64,000 bases of DNA from SZUA-36 sp964650905 (lineage in GTDB: Bacteria; Pseudomonadota; Gammaproteobacteria; Xanthomonadales; SZUA-36): positions 17,485 to 81,484 of the forward strand of contig CAZYVH010000002.1 in assembly GCA_964650905.1 (NCBI GenBank), in the 5' to 3' direction. The first letter of the stretch is position 1; the number at the start of each line of letters is the position of its first letter. Of the stretch, positions 54,160-62,626 are shown one piece after another. A program made the translations under genes and the position numbers. The notes beneath the pieces were generated by a model that saw only the letters and a program-made list of their open reading frames with translations, was not told the origin of the DNA and made no database searches.

Positions 54160-55575
54160 TTGACTGGCCGCATTCGAATCACGGGGGTTCCATTACTGCT
54201 GTTGCTTGGGTTTGTGCTGGCTTCTACGGCACTGGCTGCACCCGGCGGTGAAAACAAACCCAATATTGTGCTTGTCCTGATGGATAATTTTGGTTACGGC
54301 GAAGTCGGTGTTTACGGCGGCGGAGTCTTGCGCGGTGCGCCGACGCCACGTATTGACAGCATTGCGCACGAAGGATTTCGACTGACGAATTTCAACGTCG
54401 AGGCAGAGTGCACACCGTCACGGACATCGCTGATGACCGGTCGTTATGGAATTCGTACGCGACAGCGAAAAGAAGGCCCGCCCAGGGATATATGGTGGGG
54501 CATCACCAGCTGGGAAATTACCTTGGCTGAGATGCTTTCGGATGCAGGATACGCAACGGGCATGTTCGGAAAGTGGCACCTGGGAGATACACAAGGACGG
54601 CTCCCCACCGACCAGGGTTTCGATGAGTGGTATGGAATTCCCAACTCTTCGGATCGAGCCTTCTGGCCGGATAGCGACAGCTTTCAGAAGGATGCAGGTG
54701 TCGAGTTCACCTACGTCGTGTCGTCAAAACGGGGTGAAACACCCAGGAAGCTGGCAGTGTATGATCGTAAGAAGCGCACCTTGATAGATCGGGAAATTAC
54801 CGATAAAGCCATTGATTTTATTACGCGTAAGGCCAAATCCAAAAAGCCCTTTTTCGCTTATCTGCCCTATACGCAAACCCACGAACCGGTCGAGGCCCAT
54901 CCTGACTTTAAAGGCAAAACCAGAAATGGAAGTTTTGCGGATGTTCTTGCACAAACAGATGCCTATGTGGGTGAGCTATTAGACACGATTGATAAACTGG
55001 GGCTCAAGGACAACACCATTTTTATCTTTAGCTCGGATAATGGGCGCGAAGGCATTAAACGATCGTTTGGATTCACCGGACCCTGGCGAGGCACCATGTT
55101 TTCTCCCTATGAAGGCTCCTTGCGTGTTCCTTTTCTGATTCGCTATCCTGGGAAAATCCCCGCCAGGCACGTATCAAATGACATTGTGCATCTGGTAGAT
55201 ATATTCCCGACCCTGGCTCATTTTACGGGGGGAGATATCCCGCAGGACAGAATACTGGATGGTGTTGACCAATCTGATTTCCTGACCGCCAAGGCGAAGC
55301 AATCCGCCCGGGACTCCATTGTCATTTACGTTGGCAATGAGTTGTTTGGTGTGAAATGGCGCAACTGGAAAATGCTTATCAAGGAAATCGATGAAGACAG
55401 TTATGCCATCCAAAAGATGGCCTATCCATCGATCTACAATCTGATCATCGACCCGAAAGAAGAGGAGCCCGAAAAGTTCTATCTTGATGATACCTGGGTA
55501 GACGCTCCCTTATGGCAAGTGGTCGAAGATCACCGGGCTTCGATTGAAAAAGACCCCGGTACACCAGACCCCTGA
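54160..55575 (+). CDS. Exported arylsulfatase-type sulfatase
   Basis: The product is 471 aa from TTG 54160, with GGAG 7 bases upstream. A signal peptide ends near STALA (26). The sulfatase signature C84-TPSRTSLMTGRY holds the cysteine converted to formylglycine. Metal-site D42-N43 (LMDNFGYGEVGVYGGG), KWHLGD and SSDNGREG are present. No formylglycine-generating enzyme gene is in the window, so it must be elsewhere. It hydrolyses a sulfate ester in the periplasm or outside; the substrate is unknown. It faces the TonB receptor and converges with the symporter. Confidence 0.93.
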   Translation: MTGRIRITGVPLLLLLGFVLASTALAAPGGENKPNIVLVLMDNFGYGEVGVYGGGVLRGAPTPRIDSIAHEGFRLTNFNVEAECTPSRTSLMTGRYGIRTRQRKEGPPRDIWWGITSWEITLAEMLSDAGYATGMFGKWHLGDTQGRLPTDQGFDEWYGIPNSSDRAFWPDSDSFQKDAGVEFTYVVSSKRGETPRKLAVYDRKKRTLIDREITDKAIDFITRKAKSKKPFFAYLPYTQTHEPVEAHPDFKGKTRNGSFADVLAQTDAYVGELLDTIDKLGLKDNTIFIFSSDNGREGIKRSFGFTGPWRGTMFSPYEGSLRVPFLIRYPGKIPARHVSNDIVHLVDIFPTLAHFTGGDIPQDRILDGVDQSDFLTAKAKQSARDSIVIYVGNELFGVKWRNWKMLIKEIDEDSYAIQKMAYPSIYNLIIDPKEEEPEKFYLDDTWVDAPLWQVVEDHRASIEKDPGTPDP

Positions 55576-55660
55576 TGATCAAAAGATGAAGCGAAGACAC
55601 CGATACATCTGCATGCCAAAAGTAAAGGCTGTTCTGACTTTCGACTGACTTTCTTTTTTA

Positions 55661-55684
55661 ACGGGCCCTGGCTTGAGGGCCCGT
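55661..55684. other. GC-rich hairpin between sulfatase and symporter genes
   Basis: ACGGGCCCT (55661-55669) pairs perfectly with AGGGCCCGT (55676-55684). A T-run precedes it on the plus strand, which is the wrong side for a classic terminator in either direction. It may still limit read-through between the convergent genes. Confidence 0.5.
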
Positions 55685-55713
55685 AGCGCCTGGGTGTCAC
55701 ACGTAATCCATCC

Positions 55714-57489
55714 CTAACCCGCATTTTGCTGCAAACGCGCTCGCCGTAAAATCTCCCGGTTTCTTTTGGTTTTCGGGTTGTAGCGATTCCAAATCACTTT
55801 CATGGCAATGAGCGCCAGTGGAACGTGCAGCATAAAGATGGTCAGTGTAATCAGTGCCTCACCCGTTGCCCAGTTTACCGATCCGTTGGGGTGAATTTCG
55901 CCGCTTCCGATTTGGTAGGGGACCACGTAGTAGTGCAACATCAAAAACGGCATTGCACAGCCATAAATGATCAAACCCAGCGGTGCCAGCAGGGTTACCC
56001 TTGTTTTGGACCTGTCGATATCGGACAGCGGTGGGCGATGCAGGCGTAAGCGGTATATCGTCTCTTCACGGCTGACCTTGCCGAGCGCTGAAACGACGAA
56101 AATGGTAATGAAGCTGGTCGCAGTGCCAATCACAGCGGGGTAATATTCCGGTATAGTCCAATAACCAAGATAGTCCAGGGTTGCCGGTATCACGTTCATG
56201 AAAAAGCCCGTGACCATACCCCAGAAAGCTGCATCCTTTGTGATGCGCCCGCTCCAGATACTCATCAGGCCCACCGGCCCCCAACTGGACGCGAACACTG
56301 TCCCGATGAACAGCATGAACCAGAAAATATTCGGCGGGAAAAAGTAGCAACACACCAGTATGATCAGACTGGTCATCAGCATGATTTTACGCGTCGTATT
56401 CACGGTAAGTGCCAGTGGCTTGCTGCCCATATCATTACTGACGCTGAAACCCACCAGTGACAGGAAGGTCGACGCCGATGACAAGGCAGCGGCAATGATG
56501 CCGGTCAGCAGGAAAGCGCCGAGTATTTCCGGCACCATGGTTTTAGCGGCCCATATCAGGACGGTTTCGGATGGCGTAATATCCGTTTTCGCCAAATTCA
56601 CCAGGCCACCGACGCCGTAGACCAACATCTGCAGAACAATCACGCAGAAAGAGGCAAGAATGGCGGCACGCAATACAACATGTTCATCACGTGCCATCAA
56701 ATGGCGGCTGGCCTGCCACGGACTGACAGCGTAGACAAGGGCCCAGGCCAGATCCATCACCACCGCCCAGATTACGTAATCCAGTGGCGTTGACCACTCG
56801 GTGCCTTCACCGATAATTCCTGTCCATGAGGCAATACCCGCCTTTTCTTCAAGACGCGTCATATCAGTGATTGAAGTGCTGATACCGCCAAAGCCATCGA
56901 CGATGTACCCAACGAAAAAGACCGTCGCCACCATGAACAGAAGAAACATCAATGTGTCGGTGATAATCACACCTTTGGATCCGGAATACATCGTGAAAAG
57001 TGTGTAGCTGAACCAGGCAATGACCAGGCTGGTCACAAACGGCAGATCCGTCAGGTCGGACAGAAGAAGAGCCGCGCCTTGCGTCACGATCAATAAGTAG
57101 CCGCCCAGGCCCAGGATGATGGTAAACCCGGCAAACTGTTGTAATCGACGGCTCTGAAAACGGTGTCCAAAATAGTCAGCGACGGTTGGTGCCCGGCTGC
57201 GGCGCAAGTAGGTTCCGAAAAACAGCGCACCCAGCATATAACCCGTTACCGCAATACCCGGGAAGAGCAAATAGGCGCCAAACTGGCCATCGTAGGTAAA
57301 TGCCGCCTCGCCCATAAAAATGGAAGTGCTCATGACACTGGCAACCAGGGTGCCCAGAATCAAGAGGGTAGGTGCCCGTCGCCCGGCTACAAAGTAATCG
57401 TCCAGTTTCCTGATGCTGCGCCCTGCATTAATGCCGATCACAACATACATCAGAATACTGACGCCGATCATCCCGGTAAATAAGTCCAT
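55714..57489 (-). CDS. Sodium/solute symporter (SSS family)
   Basis: The 591-aa inner-membrane transporter has about 13 hydrophobic helices. SSS features include RKLDDYFVAGRR, the GYLLGA-like region (GYMLGALFFGTYLRR), SPWQASRHLMARDE and the sodium-site helix GIIAAALSSASTFLSLVG. A soluble tail of basic residues ends the protein. ATG 57489 has AGGGA 5 bases upstream. Likely substrates are small organic solutes; none can be named. It is convergent to the sulfatase gene. Confidence 0.92.
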   Translation of the reverse strand: MDLFTGMIGVSILMYVVIGINAGRSIRKLDDYFVAGRRAPTLLILGTLVASVMSTSIFMGEAAFTYDGQFGAYLLFPGIAVTGYMLGALFFGTYLRRSRAPTVADYFGHRFQSRRLQQFAGFTIILGLGGYLLIVTQGAALLLSDLTDLPFVTSLVIAWFSYTLFTMYSGSKGVIITDTLMFLLFMVATVFFVGYIVDGFGGISTSITDMTRLEEKAGIASWTGIIGEGTEWSTPLDYVIWAVVMDLAWALVYAVSPWQASRHLMARDEHVVLRAAILASFCVIVLQMLVYGVGGLVNLAKTDITPSETVLIWAAKTMVPEILGAFLLTGIIAAALSSASTFLSLVGFSVSNDMGSKPLALTVNTTRKIMLMTSLIILVCCYFFPPNIFWFMLFIGTVFASSWGPVGLMSIWSGRITKDAAFWGMVTGFFMNVIPATLDYLGYWTIPEYYPAVIGTATSFITIFVVSALGKVSREETIYRLRLHRPPLSDIDRSKTRVTLLAPLGLIIYGCAMPFLMLHYYVVPYQIGSGEIHPNGSVNWATGEALITLTIFMLHVPLALIAMKVIWNRYNPKTKRNREILRRARLQQNAG

Positions 57490-57529
57490 GGTTCCCTGCC
57501 TGTGGCCCCGTGTCGTTTTATATATTGAC

Positions 57530-57712
57530 CGGATTCGTGTGCACTATGAAGATGTCGTGGCAGATCTGCAAGGCCAGGCACGTCGGATACTTGATTTTTG
57601 CGAATTGCCATGGGAAGACGCTTGCCTGGATGACCACCACAATACCCGGCCCTGCAGCAGCTGTCATTCTGCGCTAAGATATAGTTCAAGTTTCAAGTAC
57701 TGGGAACGCTTT
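57530..57712 (+). pseudogene. C-terminal remnant of a sulfotransferase
   Basis: About 60 codons read RIRVHYEDVVADLQGQARRI, then LDFCELPWEDACLDDHHNTR and, after a scrambled stretch, YSSSFKYWERF. This is the C-terminal pattern of the TPR-associated sulfotransferase family (YEDLVADPEG...LPWDxACLxFH...YSSSVGRW). There is no P-loop or start, and the segment between the two matched parts looks shifted by an indel. It is therefore a leftover of a deleted gene. Confidence 0.7.
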
Positions 57713-57713
57713 A

Positions 57714-58454
57714 ATGCGTGCAACTGAAATTGTCAGAAGCTATTTGGATGCGTGGAATCATCGCGATCCAAAGGGCATTGCGGATCATCTGTCCTCTGAT
57801 GGTATCTATTTTGACGTCCCGGAGAACCTACAGGTTTCTCCCGACCAATTGATTGTCAGCCTTAACGATTTTTTTGCCAAATACCGACATCACTACGCGT
57901 TGACAGGGCAAGTCCTGAAAGGCAAAAACAGCATTGGATTCCAATACCGGATGTTTCCATTTGGAAATAATCAGAAAAACGGAAGAACCGTTACTTACCA
58001 CGGTTCAGAGTTCATGACACTGCATGGCGATGCCGTCAAGGTGATAACCGACTACTACGATATCCCCGTCAAAACACAAACGAATAAATATGCCAAGTCC
58101 GGGTTGAGCAAGGATCACTTACGCAAGTATATGCAGCGTCTTGAACGGATCATGCAAACCAGGGAGGAGTACCTGAGACCCGATCTGACATTGCCAAAAC
58201 TCGCGCAAGTTGTTGGTTGCTCGGTCAACCACTTATCCCAGGTGATCAACGCCGGCTTCGGCACCAGCTTTCTCGATTACCTGAACCGTTATCGAATTGA
58301 ACACGCCAAGCAGTTACTGGCAAAAACCGGCGGGCAGAACATTGCCGTACTGCATATCGCTTTCAAGGTCGGTTTCAACTCCAACTCAGCGTTCTACGCC
58401 GCGTTTAAAAAGCATGTAGGCATGACGCCTGCCCAATACCGGCAGGCGAACTAA
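57714..58454 (+). CDS. AraC-family regulator with SnoaL-like sensor domain
   Basis: The product is 246 aa. Residues 1 to about 118 form a SnoaL/NTF2-like cone (RSYLDAWNHRDPKGIADHLSSDGIYFDVP, TYHGSEFMTLHGDAVKVITDYYDIP) that could bind a small ligand. Residues about 150-244 are a double helix-turn-helix AraC DNA-binding domain (LTLPKLAQVVGCSVNHLSQVINAGFG; IAVLHIAFKVGFNSNSAFYAAFKKHVGMTPAQYRQ). Its start directly follows the sulfotransferase remnant. It probably controls the surrounding catabolic genes. Confidence 0.9.
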   Translation: MRATEIVRSYLDAWNHRDPKGIADHLSSDGIYFDVPENLQVSPDQLIVSLNDFFAKYRHHYALTGQVLKGKNSIGFQYRMFPFGNNQKNGRTVTYHGSEFMTLHGDAVKVITDYYDIPVKTQTNKYAKSGLSKDHLRKYMQRLERIMQTREEYLRPDLTLPKLAQVVGCSVNHLSQVINAGFGTSFLDYLNRYRIEHAKQLLAKTGGQNIAVLHIAFKVGFNSNSAFYAAFKKHVGMTPAQYRQAN

Positions 58455-58492
58455 CCTGCATATTTCACCCGTCGGTAATGAGCCTCATATTT

Positions 58493-58999
58493 CTAAAATC
58501 CCGTCATATTACCCTTGCGCGGACGCAATAGCTTGAATCGTTCAAAGCCGAGTGATTGCAGGTAAGCCAGGTCGAAATCGATCATACCGATCGTGTTGCG
58601 CTCTTTCATTTTCTGGGAACACTGGAAAAGACTTTCGTCACCTTCCTTGTTGGCCTTCGAAACACTCGGGTAACAGATTTTTGACGGACAGGTATAAGCA
58701 CATCCGGCATTGGCGAACAGGGTAATATTTTTCTTGTTGTCGATGGCCCTGAGCAACGCCTCATCGTCGTTGGACGCCATCGGCAGGATTACGGTGTCAT
58801 AGATATCAAACGCTTCATCCACCTTTTTAAGTGTGTGGATGTTCTTGATAACGCTGGCCTCCAGGCGATAGTCCGGAAAGTCACAGCGAATCCAGCCCGC
58901 CAGTTCGTCATTGGTGATGATCAGGGAATTGCCGGGGCGGTGATACTTTTCCAGGAAAGACTGGTTTTCCTCGTACTCTTGCGGCGTCGCGGTGTGGTT
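58493..58999 (-). pseudogene. N-terminally truncated U32-peptidase-like/CxxxC protein
   Basis: The minus-strand frame is open from 58999 (just after an in-frame stop at 59000-59002) to 58493 without an early ATG. The encoded 168 residues include NSLIITNDELAGWIRCDFPD, YDTVILPMASNDDEAL and NAGCAYTCPSKICYPSVSK. This resembles the C-terminal cysteine region of the U32/UbiU-like family (NGGCxxxCP). Lack of the N-terminal half and start suggests a truncated gene. A GTG at 58822 could only make a 109-aa fragment. Confidence 0.6.
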
Positions 59000-59081
59000 T
59001 CAGGAAAATTTTTCCTCGCCTACGCGCAAAGAAGACCATCGGCACACAGCTATTGTAGCGTTACGATTTGCGAGGTGTAAT

Positions 59082-59633
59082 ATGAAGACCATGAATATCA
59101 AAACCCGGCATGGCACACGGCCGGTGCTTGCAGTATCCGCGTTTATCGCCTGGAGTGTATTGATGATTGTGATTGGCAATGCCGCCGGCAGCCACACGAG
59201 TGTAAATGGTGAGCAGGTTCTCGGTATTTCACAATTACAGGCGGCTGCAACAGCAACTGCCCACAGTCAAATCGTCAGGCTGGACCGTGATCGTCTGGCA
59301 GGAAATAATCTTGGCGAGTACACGCCCTATGAGCCGGAAAGTGGCGACCTGGTAGCCCGCGGCCATGAATATTTCTATAGCACAGATCGTAATTTCGGTG
59401 TTGGCGTATGGGAAAGTAAACCCGGTAAAATGAGCTATGTCGATTTGGCTTATGACGAACTGATGTTCGTGCTCGATGGAAGCCTGGTGATGACTGACGA
59501 GTTTGGGAAAACTGAAACATTTACCCAGGGAGAAGGACTGGTATTGCCAAAGGGCTGGTCCGGCACCCTGGCGGTACCGGAGGGCGGTGTGCGCAAAATC
59601 TGGGTATCCTATATGGATGTCGACGGAAAGTAA
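59082..59633 (+). CDS. Membrane-anchored or exported cupin (EutQ/DUF861-like)
   Basis: The product is 183 aa from ATG 59082 behind GAGGTG. A hydrophobic N-terminal segment (VLAVSAFIAWSVLMIVIGNAAG) is an anchor or signal. The C-terminal half is a cupin_3-type barrel (YDELMFVLDGSLVMTDEFGKTETFTQGEGLVLPKGWSGTLAVPEGGVRKIWVSY), as found beside amine-catabolism genes. The typical cupin histidine triad is poor, so metal binding is doubtful. The aldehyde dehydrogenase starts 38 bp downstream. Confidence 0.8.
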   Translation: MKTMNIKTRHGTRPVLAVSAFIAWSVLMIVIGNAAGSHTSVNGEQVLGISQLQAAATATAHSQIVRLDRDRLAGNNLGEYTPYEPESGDLVARGHEYFYSTDRNFGVGVWESKPGKMSYVDLAYDELMFVLDGSLVMTDEFGKTETFTQGEGLVLPKGWSGTLAVPEGGVRKIWVSYMDVDGK

Positions 59634-59671
59634 CTGACACTTCAGGAATTGAAATATCAATGGGATAAATT

Positions 59672-61090
59672 ATGAGAACTTACGATAAATTCTATATCAA
59701 TGGCCAATGGGTTGAACCGATTGGCAAGGGAACCAGCGAAGTGATCAACCCTGCAAATGGCGAAGTGTCAGCCACTGTGCCCTATGGTAATGCCGAAGAT
59801 GTTGACGTCGCGGTAAGGGCAGCCAGAAATGCATTTGAGTCCTGGTCGCAAACTTCCGCGGTTCAAAGAGCAGATTTCTTGAGAAAATTGGCGGCTGAAG
59901 GTGAAAAAAGAAGCGCTGATTTGACCCGGACAATTGTCGATGAACTGGGTATGCCCATTCAAAATGCGGCCGCTTTCCAGGTGGCTCCATTGGCTGTTAT
60001 TTGCGAATCTTTTGCGCAAAAAGCCGGGCAAATGGAAGAGACCAAAAAAGTTGGCAACTCGGTTATCGTTAAAGAACCGATCGGTGTTTGTGCCATGATC
60101 AACCCCTGGAATTATCCTATTTGGCAGATGATTGGAAAGGTTGCTCCTGCATTGGCAGCGGGTTGCACCATGGTGGTAAAAGCAGCCAGTCAAACGCCAA
60201 GCCACTTATTTATATTTGCCCAAATGTGTGACGCAATTGGATTGCCCGCTGGTGTATTCAATATGGTTCACGGTAGCGGCAAAGAGATTGGCGGCGCGCT
60301 CAGCTCACATCCGGATGTTGATATGGTGACGTTTACCGGATCAACTGCTGCGGGTATACAGGTATCCAACAGGGCCGCACCTGACGTTAAACGGGTTTGT
60401 CTTGAGTTGGGTGGAAAATCGCCATTTATCATTACAGAAGAGGCGGATTTGGATGCCGCAATCGATTTTGGAATCAAGGACGTCATGGTCAATACCGGTC
60501 AGACCTGTAATGCATTGACCAGGATGATTGTTCACGAATCCAGGTACGAAGAGGCGGTCAGCCTCGCCAGGTCCAAAGCAGAGGCATTGGTCGTTGGTGA
60601 TCCAACCGATCCCGATGTTTTTGTAGGCCCCATGTCATCTGCCGGGCAAAAACAAACGGTCGTTGAATATATCAAGCAGGCCATATCCAACGGGGCACGT
60701 CTGGTGACAGGTGGACCCGATATGCCGGCTGGATTGACAACCGGAAATTATGTTTCCCCGACAATTTTTGCCAACGTTACAAACGACATGAAAATCGCGC
60801 AGGAAGAAGTCTTTGGACCGGTTTTGGTCATGATCAAATATTCTGCCATTGACCAGGCAATCAAAATTGCAAATGATACGCCTTACGGATTGGCCGCAGC
60901 AGTGTGGGCGGGAGATAAGGATAAGGCGACCGCGATAGCGAGAAGAATTCGGGCCGGGCAATGCGCCATCAATGGTGGTGCGCCAAATGACGAGGCGCCA
61001 TTTGGTGGTTACAAGGAATCCGGAAATGGCAGGGAGTTTGGCGATGAAGGGTTACAAGAGTATTGTGAACTCAAGGCAATGCAGTATTAA
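59672..61090 (+). CDS. NAD(P)-dependent aldehyde dehydrogenase
   Basis: This 472-aa enzyme oxidises an aldehyde to the acid. The catalytic general base lies in L-E245-LGGKSP and the nucleophile in NTGQT-C279-NALTR. The NAD site FTGSTAAG and MINPWNYPIWQ are present, and C-terminal FGGYKESGNGREFG is typical of the class. In context it probably oxidises the aldehyde released by the flavoprotein encoded next. It resembles PuuC/BetB-type enzymes, but the substrate is not certain. Confidence 0.95.
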   Translation: MRTYDKFYINGQWVEPIGKGTSEVINPANGEVSATVPYGNAEDVDVAVRAARNAFESWSQTSAVQRADFLRKLAAEGEKRSADLTRTIVDELGMPIQNAAAFQVAPLAVICESFAQKAGQMEETKKVGNSVIVKEPIGVCAMINPWNYPIWQMIGKVAPALAAGCTMVVKAASQTPSHLFIFAQMCDAIGLPAGVFNMVHGSGKEIGGALSSHPDVDMVTFTGSTAAGIQVSNRAAPDVKRVCLELGGKSPFIITEEADLDAAIDFGIKDVMVNTGQTCNALTRMIVHESRYEEAVSLARSKAEALVVGDPTDPDVFVGPMSSAGQKQTVVEYIKQAISNGARLVTGGPDMPAGLTTGNYVSPTIFANVTNDMKIAQEEVFGPVLVMIKYSAIDQAIKIANDTPYGLAAAVWAGDKDKATAIARRIRAGQCAINGGAPNDEAPFGGYKESGNGREFGDEGLQEYCELKAMQY

Positions 61091-61156
61091 GCCTGATACA
61101 AAAACCAATGAGTAACCCGGCGTCCGGGAAATGATAAGGCACTTTACTCTGACCCG

Positions 61157-62581
61157 GTGAAAGCTATGGAAAAGTACCTTGAAGCGTTACAAGACGCTGT
61201 AAACCGCCCACTTTGGCACGACCCGGAAATCATGCCTGAACCACTGGCGCCATTATCTTCCGATCAAAGCTGTGAACTGCTCATCGTAGGCGGTGGCTTC
61301 ACCGGTCTTTGGGCTGCAATGCAAGCAAAAGAACGCAAGCCCGATGCAGATATCATACTTATTGAGCAGACCTTTGTTGGAGATGGCGCTTCCGGGCGCT
61401 GCGGTGGCTTTTTATCCACCACTTTAGCCCATGGCGAGGCCAATACTGCCTATCGCTTCGCCGCCGAGGCCGAGCGCCTGGAGGTGTTGGGCATCCAAAA
61501 CATGCAAGCGTTACTCCAGACCCTCGAGCGCTACAATATCGATGCCCGTTATGAGAAAACCGGTGAAATGACCGTTGCCCTTGACCCGGTGTCAGCAAAC
61601 AGACTTGAGGCGGACTACCAGGAGGCAATTGCTGCAGGTGAAGATGCCGTTTGGTTTGATAAAGATGCGGTACGTAAACAGGCGAACTCACCGACTTTTT
61701 ATGCCGGTCTGTGGAAGCGTGGAGGTCAGGACGGTGTCATTGACCCGGCCCGTTTGTGCTGGGGTTTAAAAAAGGTATTGCTCAGCCAGCTTGGGGTACG
61801 AATTTTTGAGGGCACCAAACTGCTTGGTGTTGAGCCGCTTGGCAACCAAACCATGCAAGCCAACTGTGAAGGCGGCGTCATTCACAGCGATAAAATTTTG
61901 ATGGCAACAAATGCTTTCACAAGCACCATTGGCAGGATTCGTCGTTCGGTGATACCTGTGTGGGATTATCAAATTGCAACCGAGCCTCTGACTGATGAGC
62001 AATTGGACCGAATCGGCTGGGGTAAAACATCACGCCACGCGCTGGCGGACTATGTCAACATGTTCCATTACTTCCGTCTGACCAAAGACAATCGTATCAC
62101 CTGGGGTGGCGGTGGCGCTGTGCGTTATTATTTTAACAACGGCATCGATGATAAGTATATGGATGCCACCGCCTGTTATGAGCAGCTGGCAAGAGAGTTT
62201 TTTGCAATGTTTCCACAATTGGATGATGTCAAATTCTCCAACAAGTGGGGTGGAATTATTGCAACGTCGACACGCTTTTGTATGGTACCCGGCGTGACAT
62301 ATGGCGGTCGTTTGGCCTGGTCGGTTGGTTATACCGGTCACGGTGTCGGTGCTTCACGATTTGGTGCCCGTATTGGTATTGAATTGCTGGGCTATGGACC
62401 CACTGATGTAATCAAGATGCAATTTGTAACCAGGAAATCCCTGCCCTGGGCACCAGAGCCCATCCGGTGGTTTGCCGTGAGGTTCACTCAAAACGCATTG
62501 ATAAGAGCCGACAGGAACGGCGGCAAACGGGGCCTGTGGCTCAGACTCCTGGATGCATTGGGATTGGGCTTTACCTGCTAA
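61157..62581 (+). CDS. FAD-dependent amine oxidoreductase (DAO family, PuuB-like)
   Basis: The product is 474 aa. The FAD-binding motif LLIVGGGFTGLWAA (41-53) lies after a 40-residue N-terminal extension. GDGASGRCGGFLSTTLAHGE and a C-terminal FAD-contact region (GVTYGGRLAWSVGYTGHGVGASRFGARIG) match the gamma-glutamylputrescine oxidase-like DAO family. These enzymes oxidise amines to aldehydes, fitting the upstream aldehyde dehydrogenase (66 bp apart, same strand). The exact amine is unknown. Confidence 0.88.
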   Translation: MKAMEKYLEALQDAVNRPLWHDPEIMPEPLAPLSSDQSCELLIVGGGFTGLWAAMQAKERKPDADIILIEQTFVGDGASGRCGGFLSTTLAHGEANTAYRFAAEAERLEVLGIQNMQALLQTLERYNIDARYEKTGEMTVALDPVSANRLEADYQEAIAAGEDAVWFDKDAVRKQANSPTFYAGLWKRGGQDGVIDPARLCWGLKKVLLSQLGVRIFEGTKLLGVEPLGNQTMQANCEGGVIHSDKILMATNAFTSTIGRIRRSVIPVWDYQIATEPLTDEQLDRIGWGKTSRHALADYVNMFHYFRLTKDNRITWGGGGAVRYYFNNGIDDKYMDATACYEQLAREFFAMFPQLDDVKFSNKWGGIIATSTRFCMVPGVTYGGRLAWSVGYTGHGVGASRFGARIGIELLGYGPTDVIKMQFVTRKSLPWAPEPIRWFAVRFTQNALIRADRNGGKRGLWLRLLDALGLGFTC

Positions 62582-62626
62582 AATCAAATTCTTGTACCAT
62601 AGCGTGTATGGAAAATTGGACCGAAT

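Noticed and set aside
55661..55684. Intrinsic terminator between sulfatase and symporter
   Set aside because: The stem is perfect but the T-run is upstream on the plus strand and no U-tract follows in either direction; listed only as a hairpin.
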